Shown in pieces: positions 8,760 through 17,703 of a stretch of DNA of 64,000 bases. This DNA is from Wenyingzhuangia heitensis (GTDB taxonomy: Bacteria; Bacteroidota; Bacteroidia; Flavobacteriales; Flavobacteriaceae). The translations under genes and the position numbers were made by a program. The number at the start of each line of letters is the position of its first letter. Position 1 is the stretch's first letter. Below the pieces are notes generated by a model. The model had not been told where the DNA came from, did no database searches, and saw only the letters and a program-made list of their open reading frames with translations. The stretch spans positions 248,001-312,000 of the forward strand of contig NZ_JAASQL010000002.1 of assembly GCF_011762155.1 (NCBI RefSeq), given 5' to 3'.

Positions 8760-10188
8760 CTCTTTTTTTCAGTCTATTGAATAGTTTCTTAAACGGCAAC
8801 AAAATTACACCAAATTTAATGAATCCCATGTCTTTTGAAGCGCTTATCGTAAAAATAATTGCTAGTGGTAACATTATCAAAGTACCTAACCAACCTCCTA
8901 AAAATGCAGTTAAACTACTTTCTTCGGCAAGGTTTTTTCCAAAGGTATTGGTAAAATGATAGGTTACATAAATAATAATAGCAACAATCATAGGCAAACC
9001 AAAACCACCCTTTCTAATAATAGATCCTAAGGAAGCTCCTACAAAAAACAGCAGCAAGCAAGAAAAGGAACTTGTTAGTATTAAATGGTATTGATAATCG
9101 TGATTGTTTAAGTCTTTTCGTCTTTTTTTATAATAGTCTTTGTAACTTTTAATATTTTTAATTTTATTAGTTACGTTGTTTTTTGCTTGATTGATAATTG
9201 TTATTTGACTATCTAATTCAAAATTTTCTAGAATATCAGAATTTAATTCTTTTTCTTTCGGTTTTAAAGTGTCTGATAAACTTCTAGTATCTATGCTGTT
9301 TTCCATAGATTGAAGCTTGATGTCTAAATATTTGTCGTAAGAAATTTTTAAACTATCAGAACTGTTTTGCAATTGTCCTAAGTTTTTCATGGTGTAGTGA
9401 TGCTTGTATTTTTCTTCTTCTAAATCACTACTTGTCAAGTCAGAAATATCTATGTTAACGGTGTATTTATCAAACTTAGCCATAGAGGCTGGCATTCTAA
9501 GTCTGTCTTCTTTCTTTTTTTTATCAGCTGTATGATCCTCAAAATAATAACCGTCTTCTAGAATTAAGGTCATGTATTTACTCCCTTCTTCGGTCGTAAT
9601 TTTTCCTTTTTTTGCTGTTATTACAGTTTGGTCTTCTTTAACTCCTTTGGTATCTATAATAATAACATCTTTTAGTAAGTTTTTTTCCTCACCATATTTT
9701 TTTGCAAATTTAATGCTGTATCCTGGAATTTCATCGTTAAAACTACCTTCTACCAAAGCTAAGGTAGGTTGTGTTTTTTTTATATTTAACAGCAGGTTTT
9801 TTTGTTTTAAACTTGCGTAAGGAAAGGTATAATTAATCATTAAAAAACTAATAAAACTTATAATTCCCGCGGTGATGATTAATGGTCTTAAAAATCTATA
9901 AAAAGAAACTCCGGAAGATTTTATGGCTGCCAATTCATAGTTTTCTCCAAGATTTCCCATCGTCATAATTGATGACAATAAAACGGATATGGGCAAAGCT
10001 TGTGCAGTAACTAATAAACAGGTGTACCACAAAAATTTAAAGATAATAGCAACCTCAATTCCTTTTCCAGCAATGTCATCAAAAACCAACCATAATAATT
10101 GCATAACTAGTACAAACATTACAATTAGAAAAGAGGCAAAAAACGGAACTAAAAAGTTCTTAATAAGATATTTGTCTAATGTTTTCAA
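8752..10188 (-). CDS. LptF/LptG family permease, TTG start
   Basis: Inner-membrane subunit of the LptB2FG transporter that extracts lipopolysaccharide, 478 residues. Three membrane helices lie near 10-30, 50-80 and 100-120, a large periplasmic part at about 130-370, and three helices in the last 110 residues. The first residues MKTLDKYLIKNFL match the family start but are encoded from TTG at 10186-10188; an in-frame TAG directly precedes it and the next Met is residue 24, so TTG is the only plausible start. The periplasmic part holds a charged stretch rich in Lys, Asp and Ser (about 245-350), making it longer than the roughly 360-residue enterobacterial proteins. It lies 8 bases after lolA and overlaps ribBA. 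LptF or LptG cannot be told apart here. Confidence 0.9.
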   Translation of the reverse strand: MKTLDKYLIKNFLVPFFASFLIVMFVLVMQLLWLVFDDIAGKGIEVAIIFKFLWYTCLLVTAQALPISVLLSSIMTMGNLGENYELAAIKSSGVSFYRFLRPLIITAGIISFISFLMINYTFPYASLKQKNLLLNIKKTQPTLALVEGSFNDEIPGYSIKFAKKYGEEKNLLKDVIIIDTKGVKEDQTVITAKKGKITTEEGSKYMTLILEDGYYFEDHTADKKKKEDRLRMPASMAKFDKYTVNIDISDLTSSDLEEEKYKHHYTMKNLGQLQNSSDSLKISYDKYLDIKLQSMENSIDTRSLSDTLKPKEKELNSDILENFELDSQITIINQAKNNVTNKIKNIKSYKDYYKKRRKDLNNHDYQYHLILTSSFSCLLLFFVGASLGSIIRKGGFGLPMIVAIIIYVTYHFTNTFGKNLAEESSLTAFLGGWLGTLIMLPLAIIFTISASKDMGFIKFGVILLPFKKLFNRLKKRDE

Positions 10189-10196
10189 CTATGTAT

Positions 10197-10829
10197 TTAT
10201 TCGTTTATGTAGTAGTCTAAAGCCTTGTATTTTGCTTTGTTAAAAACAAAAGTAGTAGGAGCTAGGGTTTGGTTTGTTTGATAGTTTGTAATGTCAAATG
10301 TAGTATTTGTTCCGTTCTTACCAACCTCTGTTAAAGAACTTATTTGATTTTTAACAGTATTAACACCTAACATAATATGCGAAACTTCTTCAGAATCTTT
10401 GGTAGGAATTAATTTTATAAATTGAATATTTCCTGATTTTTTTGCCAATTGATAGGTATATCCTTTCTTGTAAAAAGATAATAATTTTGATGGGGTTAAA
10501 CTTTCATCATCAATATCATCAGCTTTGGTAATGTTAATTTCTTCGTTTTCTGGAGAAATAACATAATTTTTTTGTTCATCAAATAAAATAATATTGTCTA
10601 AGTAGTTTAATACATATTTATCACCTTCTATAATAGCAGATCCTTGGCTAGATTGTTTAATGTTTACTACTTTATTTTCTAAAGTGTGCGTAAATTCTAT
10701 GGATATGTTTTTTTGAGCTTCTAAAGTTTTTGATACTTTACCTAAAATAGCTTCTGCTTGTGGAGAGTTTTGACTAAAACCTAATGAGGTGATCATTAAG
10801 GTTGCAGCAATCATAATTTTAAATTTCAT
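10197..10829 (-). CDS. LolA-like outer-membrane lipoprotein carrier
   Basis: Periplasmic protein of 210 residues with a signal peptide MKFKIMIAATLMITSLGFSQ cut near residue 19. The body fits the LolA fold: an N-terminal helix with repeated Glu/Lys, KNISIEFTHTLEN and the pattern of beta strands ending in APTTFVFNK. LolA carries lipoproteins from the Lol ABC transporter to the outer membrane. The start is ATG at 10829, one base past the ftsK stop at 10831, and the next gene starts 8 bases on, so it belongs to the ftsK / lolA / permease / ribBA transcript. The link to an Lpt permease places it in an envelope-assembly group. Bacteroidota LolA proteins are divergent, so the exact symbol is left out. 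Confidence 0.85.
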   Translation of the reverse strand: MKFKIMIAATLMITSLGFSQNSPQAEAILGKVSKTLEAQKNISIEFTHTLENKVVNIKQSSQGSAIIEGDKYVLNYLDNIILFDEQKNYVISPENEEINITKADDIDDESLTPSKLLSFYKKGYTYQLAKKSGNIQFIKLIPTKDSEEVSHIMLGVNTVKNQISSLTEVGKNGTNTTFDITNYQTNQTLAPTTFVFNKAKYKALDYYINE

Positions 10830-10830
10830 T

Positions 10831-13302
10831 CTAGTTGTTTTTTTCGTTGGCTAACAGTTGTTCTAAAGCTGTTAAATCGGTAACTAATACTTGTCTGGCT
10901 TTGCTTCCTTCAAAAGGACCTACAATTCCTGCAGCTTCTAACTGATCTATTAATCTACCAGCTCTGTTATAGCCTAATTTTAATTTACGTTGTAATAAAG
11001 AGGCAGATCCTTGTTGTGCAATTACAATAGTTTCTGCTGCTTGATTGAACAATTTATCTCTATCGCTAATGTCAATATCAAGTTCTGTACCATTTCCTTC
11101 TTCACCTACGTATTCTGGTAATTGATACGCTTCTGGATAGGCTCTTTGAGAGCCAATAAAATCAGTAATTTTTTCTACTTCAGGTGTGTCTACAAATGCA
11201 CATTGTACACGTGTTAAATCGTTACCACTTGAGTATAATAAATCTCCACGACCAATTAATTGATCGGCACCAGGAGCATCTAAAATAGTTCTAGAATCTA
11301 TTTTAGAGGTTACTCTAAACGCAACACGCGTTGGGAAATTGGCTTTAATAATACCTGTAATTACGTTTACCGATGGACGTTGTGTTGCAACTATTAAATG
11401 AATACCAATGGCACGTGCTAACTGAGCCAAACGAGCAATAGGAGTTTCTACTTCTTTACCCGCAGTCATAATTAAATCGGCAAATTCATCAATAACTAAA
11501 ACAATATAAGGCAAAAACATGTGTCCGTCATTTGGATTTAGTTTTCGAGCCTTAAATTTATCATTGTATTCCTTAATATTACGAACCATTGCATTTTTAA
11601 GTAAATCGTAACGGTTGTCCATTTCTATACACAAAGAGTTTAGTGTGTGTACAACTTTGGTGGTGTCTGTAATAATGGCATCATCAGTATCTGGAAGTTT
11701 AGCCAAATAGTGACGTTCTATTTTATTAAATAACGTTAATTCTACTTTTTTAGGATCTACCAATACAAACTTAACTTCGGCAGGATGTTTTTTGTAAAGT
11801 AAAGAGGTTAGTACCGCATTTAAACCTACAGATTTTCCTTGTCCTGTAGCACCAGCCATTAACATGTGTGGAGCTTTTGCTAAATCAAAAACAAAAGTTT
11901 CGTTAGATATGGTTTTACCTAATGCAATTGGTAATTCCATTTTAGATTCTTGAAACTTTTTGGAAGCAATTGCCGAATTCATAGAAACTATGTTCGATTT
12001 TTTGTTTGGTACTTCTATACCAATGGTTCCTTTTCCTGGAATAGGAGCAATAATACGAATTCCTAAAGCGGATAAAGACAAAGCAATATCATCTTCTAAA
12101 TTTTTAATTTTAGAAATTCTAATACCTGCATCGGGTACAATTTCGTAAAGTGTAATGGTAGGTCCTACGGTTGCTTTAATTTGTGCAATTCCAATTTTGT
12201 AATTGCTTAAAGTATCTACTATTCTATTTTTATTAGCTTCTAATTCTTCTGCATCTACAGAGATACTTTCATCAAATTCTCTTAATAAATTTAATGTAGG
12301 AAATTTAAAGTTTCCTAAATCTAGAGTAGGATCAAACTCTCCAAAATCTTTCACCAATTTATCAGATAAATTACTGGTAGACGTTTCTTCTTTTTTAGAT
12401 GTTTCTACAGCAATTTTTAGGTCTTCGGTTTTCTTTTGTTCTTTTTGTTGTTCCTCTTTTTTTATACTTGAATGGTTTTGAATGGTAGGAGAAACATCTT
12501 TTACATTCAATTCAAAAGAAGATAATGGTTTTTCGGTTTCTTCAAATTCATCTAAAGAGATTATTTTTTCTGTTACAACTGTATTTGTTTTTTCAGAAAT
12601 AGTTTCGTCTTCTTTTTTTAGAAGAACTTCTTTCTCTATAGTTTGTTTTTTTGTTTTAGGTGTTTCTTCTTCGTCGGTAACCAAATCAGATTTTATATTT
12701 TTTAAATCTTCTTTTTTTGGGAACCAACTTTTTATTTTTTCAGGAGTTATTTTAAAACGGATGACTAGATAAGAAATGTATCCAAAAATTAAAATAATAA
12801 TCAAACCAAAAGGAGCTAAGTAAGGGATTAAAAAGTTATTTAATTCCACACCTACAACACCTGCTATTAATGCGTTTTTACTAGACAGAAAACCTAAAGT
12901 GGTTGCAGTCCATATCAATCCTAAAATTCCCCAGTTCCATGACTTTACAATTTTTTTTACGGGAATTTTTAATAAAATATAGACTCCTGTAAAAAACAAC
13001 AAAATAGGAATAAGCAAGGCTGCAACTCCAAAACCATTGTAAATAAAGAAATGGCTTATGTTAGCTCCAACTTTTCCTAATAAGTTTTTTGCGACCACGG
13101 TTTTATCTCCTAATTGAGATAGTGTGCTTTGGTCTTGTTGCCAAGAAAAAAAGAAAGAGATAAATGAAGTGAATAAAAATATTCCTAAAAGAGCGATAAA
13201 CAGTCCAACAACGGTTTGTGTTTGTCTGTTTTGTACAAACTCTTGAAATTTTTCTTTTCGTTGGTTGGGTTTAGTTGTCTTTGTGTTTGTCTTCTTTGGC
13301 AT
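10831..13302 (-). CDS. ftsK: DNA translocase FtsK
   Basis: Septum-located DNA pump that clears chromosome dimers and terminus DNA at division, 823 residues. Four N-terminal membrane segments occupy about 30-190, followed by a low-complexity Lys/Glu/Thr linker (about 200-330) much shorter than in Escherichia coli. The motor follows: Walker A GATGQGKS at 484-491 and Walker B VLVIDEFADL. The C-terminal winged-helix gamma domain (LLQRKLKLGYNRAGRLIDQLE) reads KOPS-like sequences and activates XerCD. The ATG at 13302 gives a normal N-terminus. A TATCTTTG box (minus strand, 13333-13326) just upstream resembles the Bacteroidota -7 element, but no TTG is found at the right distance. dgkA ends 39 bases upstream. 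Confidence 0.96.
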   Translation of the reverse strand: MPKKTNTKTTKPNQRKEKFQEFVQNRQTQTVVGLFIALLGIFLFTSFISFFFSWQQDQSTLSQLGDKTVVAKNLLGKVGANISHFFIYNGFGVAALLIPILLFFTGVYILLKIPVKKIVKSWNWGILGLIWTATTLGFLSSKNALIAGVVGVELNNFLIPYLAPFGLIIILIFGYISYLVIRFKITPEKIKSWFPKKEDLKNIKSDLVTDEEETPKTKKQTIEKEVLLKKEDETISEKTNTVVTEKIISLDEFEETEKPLSSFELNVKDVSPTIQNHSSIKKEEQQKEQKKTEDLKIAVETSKKEETSTSNLSDKLVKDFGEFDPTLDLGNFKFPTLNLLREFDESISVDAEELEANKNRIVDTLSNYKIGIAQIKATVGPTITLYEIVPDAGIRISKIKNLEDDIALSLSALGIRIIAPIPGKGTIGIEVPNKKSNIVSMNSAIASKKFQESKMELPIALGKTISNETFVFDLAKAPHMLMAGATGQGKSVGLNAVLTSLLYKKHPAEVKFVLVDPKKVELTLFNKIERHYLAKLPDTDDAIITDTTKVVHTLNSLCIEMDNRYDLLKNAMVRNIKEYNDKFKARKLNPNDGHMFLPYIVLVIDEFADLIMTAGKEVETPIARLAQLARAIGIHLIVATQRPSVNVITGIIKANFPTRVAFRVTSKIDSRTILDAPGADQLIGRGDLLYSSGNDLTRVQCAFVDTPEVEKITDFIGSQRAYPEAYQLPEYVGEEGNGTELDIDISDRDKLFNQAAETIVIAQQGSASLLQRKLKLGYNRAGRLIDQLEAAGIVGPFEGSKARQVLVTDLTALEQLLANEKNN

Positions 13303-13341
13303 ATTTAAATTTTAAATACAGTTAGCAAAGATAGGGAAATA

Positions 13342-13725
13342 CTAAGAGTAGTATTGTATAATTTTAGGGATATAAATAAAGCCAAGAATAATGGCTCCAA
13401 ATATACCAGAAAAGAGTACTGCTCCTGCACTAATATCTTTAATGGTTCCTATTTTTTTATCAAAATTAGGTTGTACAAAATCGGCAGTTTTTTCTATGCA
13501 GGTGTTTAGGGCTTCTACACTAATTACTAGTCCTAATGCTAAAAATTGAAACATCCATTCTGTAGTATTTAATTTTGTAAATAGGCCAAGTGTGGTTAAC
13601 AGAACTGTACTAAAAGCATGAACTTTAATAGCATTTTCGGTTTTTAATAAATACACAAAACCTTTGTATGCATAACCAAGGCTTTGTATTCTGTCTACTA
13701 CAATGTTTTTTTCTTCTGTTTTCAT
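13342..13725 (-). CDS. dgkA: Diacylglycerol kinase DgkA
   Basis: Small integral membrane kinase that phosphorylates diacylglycerol (or undecaprenol in related enzymes), here 127 residues from ATG 13725. A longer reading from 13755 would add ten residues (MYNYKPFLFP), but those codons lie inside the terminator hairpin of tpx, so the shorter start is chosen. Three membrane segments are seen near 35-55, 58-80 and 100-122. The motif SVEALNTCIEKTAD contains the Glu and Asn residues that bind metal and ATP in DgkA. It lies between tpx and ftsK, all on the minus strand, and may be transcribed with ftsK. Confidence 0.92.
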   Translation of the reverse strand: MKTEEKNIVVDRIQSLGYAYKGFVYLLKTENAIKVHAFSTVLLTTLGLFTKLNTTEWMFQFLALGLVISVEALNTCIEKTADFVQPNFDKKIGTIKDISAGAVLFSGIFGAIILGFIYIPKIIQYYS

Positions 13726-13732
13726 GGGGAAT

Positions 13733-13759
13733 AAAAAGGGCTTGTAGTTATACAAGCCC
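13733..13759 (-). terminator. Terminator of tpx
   Basis: Arms GGGCTTGTA (13738-13746) and TACAAGCCC (13751-13759) pair perfectly around loop GTTA. On the minus strand the stem is followed by TTTTTAT, a typical intrinsic terminator 12 bases after the tpx stop. It ends 8 bases before the chosen dgkA start codon and decides that start. Confidence 0.85.
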
Positions 13760-13770
13760 TTAATTTTTTA

Positions 13771-14265
13771 TTACAAAGCAGCTAAAGCTGATTCGTAATT
13801 TGGTTCGTTAGTTGTTTCACTTACTTGTTCCGTATAAATTACTTCTCCTTTGGTGTTTACAATCACAATAGATCTAGACAATAAACCTTTTAAAGGTCCA
13901 TCAGTAAAAGCTACTTGATAGTTTTTACCAAACTCTCCGCTAATGTCCGATAAACTAATAACGTTTTCTATTCCTTCGGCACCACAAAAACGAGCATGTG
14001 CAAAAGGTAAATCTTTAGAAATACACAATACTTTAGTATTTTCTAAAGAAGCTGCTTTTTGGTTGAATGTTCTTACAGATGTAGCACAAGTACCTGTGTC
14101 TATACTAGGAAAAATATTTAAAATTAAGTTAGATCCAGCTAAGTCTGTTAAAGAAATTTCAGCTAATTCTGTATTTGTCAATGTAAAATCAGGAGCCTGA
14201 TTACCTACTTTTGGTAATTCACCTACGGTGTTAAAAGGGTTAGATTTTAAGGTTACGTTTGCCAT
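13771..14265 (-). CDS. tpx: Thiol peroxidase (atypical 2-Cys peroxiredoxin)
   Basis: Thioredoxin-dependent lipid hydroperoxide and H2O2 reductase of 164 residues. The peroxidatic cysteine is Cys60 in FPSIDTGTCATSVR and the resolving cysteine is Cys94 in ARFCGAEG, at the spacing known for Tpx (Cys61 and Cys95 in Escherichia coli). The N-terminal GNQAPDFTLTN and the C-terminal DGPLKGLLSRSIVIV are also family-typical, and the length is normal. The protein has no signal peptide although the E. coli homologue was once described as periplasmic. A strong hairpin ends the transcript before dgkA. Confidence 0.96.
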   Translation of the reverse strand: MANVTLKSNPFNTVGELPKVGNQAPDFTLTNTELAEISLTDLAGSNLILNIFPSIDTGTCATSVRTFNQKAASLENTKVLCISKDLPFAHARFCGAEGIENVISLSDISGEFGKNYQVAFTDGPLKGLLSRSIVIVNTKGEVIYTEQVSETTNEPNYESALAAL

Positions 14266-14303
14266 TTTAATTGTTGTTTTATTAGAAAAATAAATATATA
14301 AAA

Positions 14304-14331
14304 AAAGCCTTTAACTTGGGTTAAAGGCTTT
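14304..14331 (-). terminator. Terminator of the CBM48 gene
   Basis: AAAGCCTTTAA (14304-14314) and TTAAAGGCTTT (14321-14331) form an 11-base perfect stem with loop CTTGGG. On the minus strand it is followed by a T run (complement of 14303-14297), 21 bases after the stop codon at 14352. Confidence 0.85.
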
Positions 14332-14351
14332 AGAACTTAGTGTTATTATTT

Positions 14352-14648
14352 TTACAACTCTAATAATGAGTTTTCTGTGTTTGCAAATTCGTTAAAAACT
14401 AATGCTTCTGGTTCATCATCATTAACGTATTCTCCATCAGCAATAAACTTGTACTCATAAGATTTGTCAACTTCTAAATCAACCACAACCTTAAAAGTTC
14501 CGTTTTTTAATTTTTTAAGGGGAGTTGCAGTAACATCCCACTCGTTAAAATCTCCTACTAATGATAATTCTTTAACTTCTGGAGCAGTGTATGCAAAGGT
14601 AACTTTACAAACAGGTTTAGATTTCAAAAATTTTTTAGATACAGCCAT
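14352..14648 (-). CDS. Stand-alone CBM48/isoamylase N-domain protein
   Basis: Protein of 98 residues formed by a single early-set beta-sandwich of the kind found at the N-terminus of glycogen branching and debranching enzymes and in AMPK-beta. The pattern VTFAYTAPEVKELSLVGDFNEWD (from residue 17), then PLKKLKNGTFKVVVDLE, then YEYKFIADGEYVNDDE is the full CBM48 core with the glucan-contacting Trp (FNEWD) and Lys. It has no signal peptide, so it is cytoplasmic, and no catalytic domain is attached. Such stand-alone copies are common in flavobacteria; a role in glycogen binding or regulation is inferred, not shown. Confidence 0.88.
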   Translation of the reverse strand: MAVSKKFLKSKPVCKVTFAYTAPEVKELSLVGDFNEWDVTATPLKKLKNGTFKVVVDLEVDKSYEYKFIADGEYVNDDEPEALVFNEFANTENSLLEL

Positions 14649-14901
14649 AATTCAATTTTGTTTTATAGAATGTAAAATTAAGAATATTTATAATACAAAA
14701 CACTCTTTTTTTATGAAGTACTTGATTTTTAAGGATTTGTTAATTTAGAACTGTTAACATTAGTTTATTGTTAAATAGCTGGAGTTATTGTTGGCTTAAC
14801 GGTATTAATTAATGTTGATTTAAAGTTGTTAACATATACAATGTAATTTTTTTTATATTTAAACGACCTAGAGAAAGAATACATAAAGTAAAACAACTTG
14901 A

Positions 14902-15399
14902 ATGACAGAAGATATTGTAAAAAACTTAGAAAAAGGAAAGTATTTATTAGAACATATTCATCAAGAAAAATATACCGACAAAACTATAGCACCTTATTAC
15001 TCAAGTATAGGTAGCCATATAAGACATGTTTTAGATATGTTTAATTGCGTTTTTATTGGTTGTGAATCTAGTATTGTAAATTTTACTAAAAGAGAAAGAA
15101 ATTGTAACGTAGAAAATTATATTAGCTATGGTTTGGATTATTTTGATTCTATAATTAACAAATTAAATAAATTAACGGCTGCTGATTTAGATAAAGAATT
15201 AAAAATTGTAGATGATTTAGGTAGTGGTTTATGTTCCGTAAAATCAACATTGGGAGCTGTATTGGCTCAATCACACATTCATGCAATCCACCATTATGCT
15301 TCCATAGGCTATATGCTACATAATTTAGAGGTGTGTTTGCCTACAGATAGTTTTGGAATTAACCCAACAACTCCCCAAAAAGTATATGCTGATAAATAA
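14902..15399 (+). CDS. DinB-like four-helix metalloprotein
   Basis: Cytoplasmic protein of 165 residues that fits the DinB/YfiT fold. The metal-binding histidines are visible: His39 and His42 in GSHIRHVLD and His127, His130, His131 in QSHIHAIHHYASIG. The family includes bacillithiol and mycothiol transferases and damage-induced proteins; the substrate of this one is unknown. It stands alone on the plus strand, 252 bases after the divergent CBM48 gene start and ending 4 bases before the stop of the convergent beta-helix gene, with no terminator between them. The upstream gap (14649-14901) is very AT-rich and I see no promoter in it that meets the TTG-N19-TAnnTTTG pattern. Confidence 0.75.
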   Translation: MTEDIVKNLEKGKYLLEHIHQEKYTDKTIAPYYSSIGSHIRHVLDMFNCVFIGCESSIVNFTKRERNCNVENYISYGLDYFDSIINKLNKLTAADLDKELKIVDDLGSGLCSVKSTLGAVLAQSHIHAIHHYASIGYMLHNLEVCLPTDSFGINPTTPQKVYADK

Positions 15400-15403
15400 T
15401 TTT

Positions 15404-16564
15404 TTATTGAATTCTAACGTAACTTTCTTTTGTTTCTTTATCAGATATTTTTAAAATATCTCCGTATTTTTTTCCTTTAATCATTGTTTTAGAATCAATT
15501 AAAAAACGCATAGTTGTGGCAGATTTAAAAGATTTAATTCCATAACTTTTAGATGTTATAATATTATTTGCTTTTATTTTTAGATAACCTTTACCGTATC
15601 CTATAGAAATTGCTGTGTCGGTGTTTCCAGATTCTATTACATTGTTGTCTAAAGTTATATTTCCAGATCCCGATGCTTGTTTTTCTTCTTCAGTTAAACG
15701 TCTACCTGTTCCGTGTCCAATTTTGTCTGTAGCATATAATAAAATGGCAACATCTGCCATGCATTTGATTTTATTATTTTTAACCCACACATTTTTGGTT
15801 CTGTCTTCAAAATGTAGAGCTTGAGAATAAGGACCAGTTCCTCCTTCAAACACGCAATTTTTTATTGTTACATTTTGGGTATTTGCTAGTGCAATATTAA
15901 ATCGGCTAGTCAATCCAAAAAAAGTGTTTTTAATTTGAATGTTTTTGTGGCTTTTAATTTCTGCATGCGGGTTGTCTAAACTAATTTGATGATCTCCTTT
16001 AAAGAATTTACAATCATCAACAATAAAATTTTCTAAAATAGAACAATCCATTGTTTGTAAACTAAATTTTGTGTTTTCAAAAATGGTATTGGTAACGTTT
16101 ACATTTTTGAAATTTCCCTTAAAATTAACTCCTGTATATTTTCCATTTTTAAAATAACAATCTACCACATTAATATGATGTACTATTTCTTTTTGGTTGA
16201 TGAAATACAGTTGTTGCATTCCATTTAAAAATAATAAATTTTGAATAGTTATATTGCTTCCTATCACTTTTACAATAAACTCTTTTTGATTGTTTCTTAA
16301 AAACTTAAACTTTCCTATTCCTTTGTTTTTACCTTTTATGGTTAAGTTGTTTTTTGATATAACAATAGGGGCTTCATTTTCTTTTAATAAAACATCAACA
16401 TCTACAATAATAACATCACCAGAAACAGCTTTATTATAGGCATTTATAAATTGTTGACGTGTGTTATTAGTGTCTGTTTGTGATGAAACTAAAATATCTT
16501 TAGCAAATGTAATTTGAGAAAGACTTACAAGAAATAAAAATGTGATACTTTTAAAAAAATTCAT
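15404..16564 (-). CDS. Secreted right-handed beta-helix protein (lyase/pectinase-like fold)
   Basis: Protein of 386 residues with signal peptide MNFFKSITFLFLVSLSQITFA. From residue 30 onward it is a succession of short repeats of the form NITIQNLLF, NVNVTNTIFEN, NIQIKNTFF, NVTIKNCVFEG, NITLDNNVIES, typical of a parallel beta-helix. The N-terminal QFINAYNKAVSGDVIIV resembles the start of chondroitinase-B/alginate-lyase-like (PL6-type) proteins. Conserved-looking polar residues in HFEDRTKNVWVKNNKIKC and LYATDKIGHGTGRR could be an active groove. Polysaccharide binding or cleavage is plausible, but I cannot assign a lyase or hydrolase family from the sequence alone. No partner gene is adjacent. 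Confidence 0.75.
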   Translation of the reverse strand: MNFFKSITFLFLVSLSQITFAKDILVSSQTDTNNTRQQFINAYNKAVSGDVIIVDVDVLLKENEAPIVISKNNLTIKGKNKGIGKFKFLRNNQKEFIVKVIGSNITIQNLLFLNGMQQLYFINQKEIVHHINVVDCYFKNGKYTGVNFKGNFKNVNVTNTIFENTKFSLQTMDCSILENFIVDDCKFFKGDHQISLDNPHAEIKSHKNIQIKNTFFGLTSRFNIALANTQNVTIKNCVFEGGTGPYSQALHFEDRTKNVWVKNNKIKCMADVAILLYATDKIGHGTGRRLTEEEKQASGSGNITLDNNVIESGNTDTAISIGYGKGYLKIKANNIITSKSYGIKSFKSATTMRFLIDSKTMIKGKKYGDILKISDKETKESYVRIQ

Positions 16565-16663
16565 AGAGGATGTTTGTTGGTTTATAACACCTCAATATTA
16601 AAACTCTTAGTACAAAGAGCTAAACACAAAAAGTTAAATATGTTGTTTAAATGATTTTAAAAA

Positions 16664-16891
16664 CTAATCTCTAAACAAGTGTTTTAGTAAAGAACGTATG
16701 CCTAAAGCAAAAAGGATTATAGTACCAATAGCCAAAGCAATACCTATGTAAAGAATAAAATTAATGTCTCCTTTTTGTTGTGCTTTAAAACCAATATTAA
16801 TTACTAGCGGACTAAAAATTAGCATTGTTAAGGTAATTCCCATAAGGTTGATTCCTTTTCTTAAGTTTTTTTTTGGATCTTGGTTTTCCAT
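16664..16891 (-). CDS. Small two-helix membrane protein (DUF6095-like)
   Basis: Protein of 75 residues with two membrane segments (about 14-34 and 45-66) and a charged tail. RKGINLMGITLTMLIFSPLVINIGFK resembles the small flavobacterial family DUF6095, a match made from memory of the pattern. Its ATG overlaps the murQ stop by one base (TAATG at 16893-16889), so it is translationally coupled to murQ. The function is unknown; the coupling suggests a tie to cell-wall recycling or simply operon economy. Confidence 0.7.
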   Translation of the reverse strand: MENQDPKKNLRKGINLMGITLTMLIFSPLVINIGFKAQQKGDINFILYIGIALAIGTIILFALGIRSLLKHLFRD

Positions 16892-17700
16892 TATTTGTAG
16901 TTGTTAATTGCATTTCTAACGCTTCCGTATTTTAAAAGTAATTCTTTTGCAGTGTTGTAGTCAATATTAATTTCTTCTACAATCATTTTAGTTCCCCTGT
17001 CTACTAATTTATCGTTAGATAATTGCATGTCTACCATTTTGTTTCCTTTTACTTTTCCAAGTAAAACCATAACACTTGTACTAATTATGTTCAGTACCAT
17101 TTTTTGAGCTGTACCTGCTTTCATTCTAGAGCTACCTGTTACAAATTCTGGTCCTACAGTTACAACAACGGGGTGTTGAGCTACTTTGTGTAAAGGACTT
17201 TCTAAGTTCATGGTAATGCAACCTGTGGCAATGCCGTTTTTGTTGCAATTTTCTAGTGCTGCAATTACATATGGAGTGGTTCCCGAAGCTGCAATTCCAA
17301 TGACTACATCTTTTTTGCACACATGATGGTTTAATAAATCTATCCAGCCTTGCATGTCGTTGTCTTCTGCATTTTCAACCGCTTTTCTAATGGCAGTGTC
17401 TCCACCTGCAATTAAACCGATTACCATATTTTCATCTACCCCAAAAGTAGGAGGACATTCCGATGCATCTAAAACACCCAAACGACCACTAGTACCGGCT
17501 CCCATGTAAAATAATCGTCCGCCAATTTTTAGTTTTTCTACTATTACATTGATCAAAACTTCTATTTGTGGAGTTGCTTTTTCTACAGCAAATGCTACTT
17601 TTTTATCTTCGTTGTTAATGTTTTGTATCAACTCTAAAGCAGACATGTTTTCTAAGTGATTGTATAAAGAATCTTGTTCTGTTGTTTTTGTAAAATCCAT
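16891..17700 (-). CDS. murQ: N-acetylmuramic acid 6-phosphate etherase
   Basis: Cytoplasmic etherase that splits the lactyl ether of MurNAc 6-phosphate to give GlcNAc 6-phosphate and D-lactate in peptidoglycan recycling. At 269 residues it is slightly shorter than the Escherichia coli enzyme because the N-terminal part is compact. The SIS sugar-isomerase fold shows GAGTSGRLGVLDASECPPTFG (from about 69), with the catalytic Glu in the SECP loop, then GIAASGTTPYVI and GSSRMKAGTAQK. It starts 3 bases after the pbpC stop and is coupled to a small membrane protein, so wall synthesis and recycling genes share one transcript here. Confidence 0.95.
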   Translation of the reverse strand: MDFTKTTEQDSLYNHLENMSALELIQNINNEDKKVAFAVEKATPQIEVLINVIVEKLKIGGRLFYMGAGTSGRLGVLDASECPPTFGVDENMVIGLIAGGDTAIRKAVENAEDNDMQGWIDLLNHHVCKKDVVIGIAASGTTPYVIAALENCNKNGIATGCITMNLESPLHKVAQHPVVVTVGPEFVTGSSRMKAGTAQKMVLNIISTSVMVLLGKVKGNKMVDMQLSNDKLVDRGTKMIVEEINIDYNTAKELLLKYGSVRNAINNYK

Positions 17701-17703
17701 AGG

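Noticed and set aside
12203-12772. Two plus-strand frames of 92 and 96 codons inside ftsK
   Set aside because: They are antisense to the low-complexity Lys/Glu linker of FtsK and show no family resemblance.
13726-13755. Longer N-terminus for DgkA
   Set aside because: Those ten codons overlap the tpx terminator hairpin and add residues outside the family.
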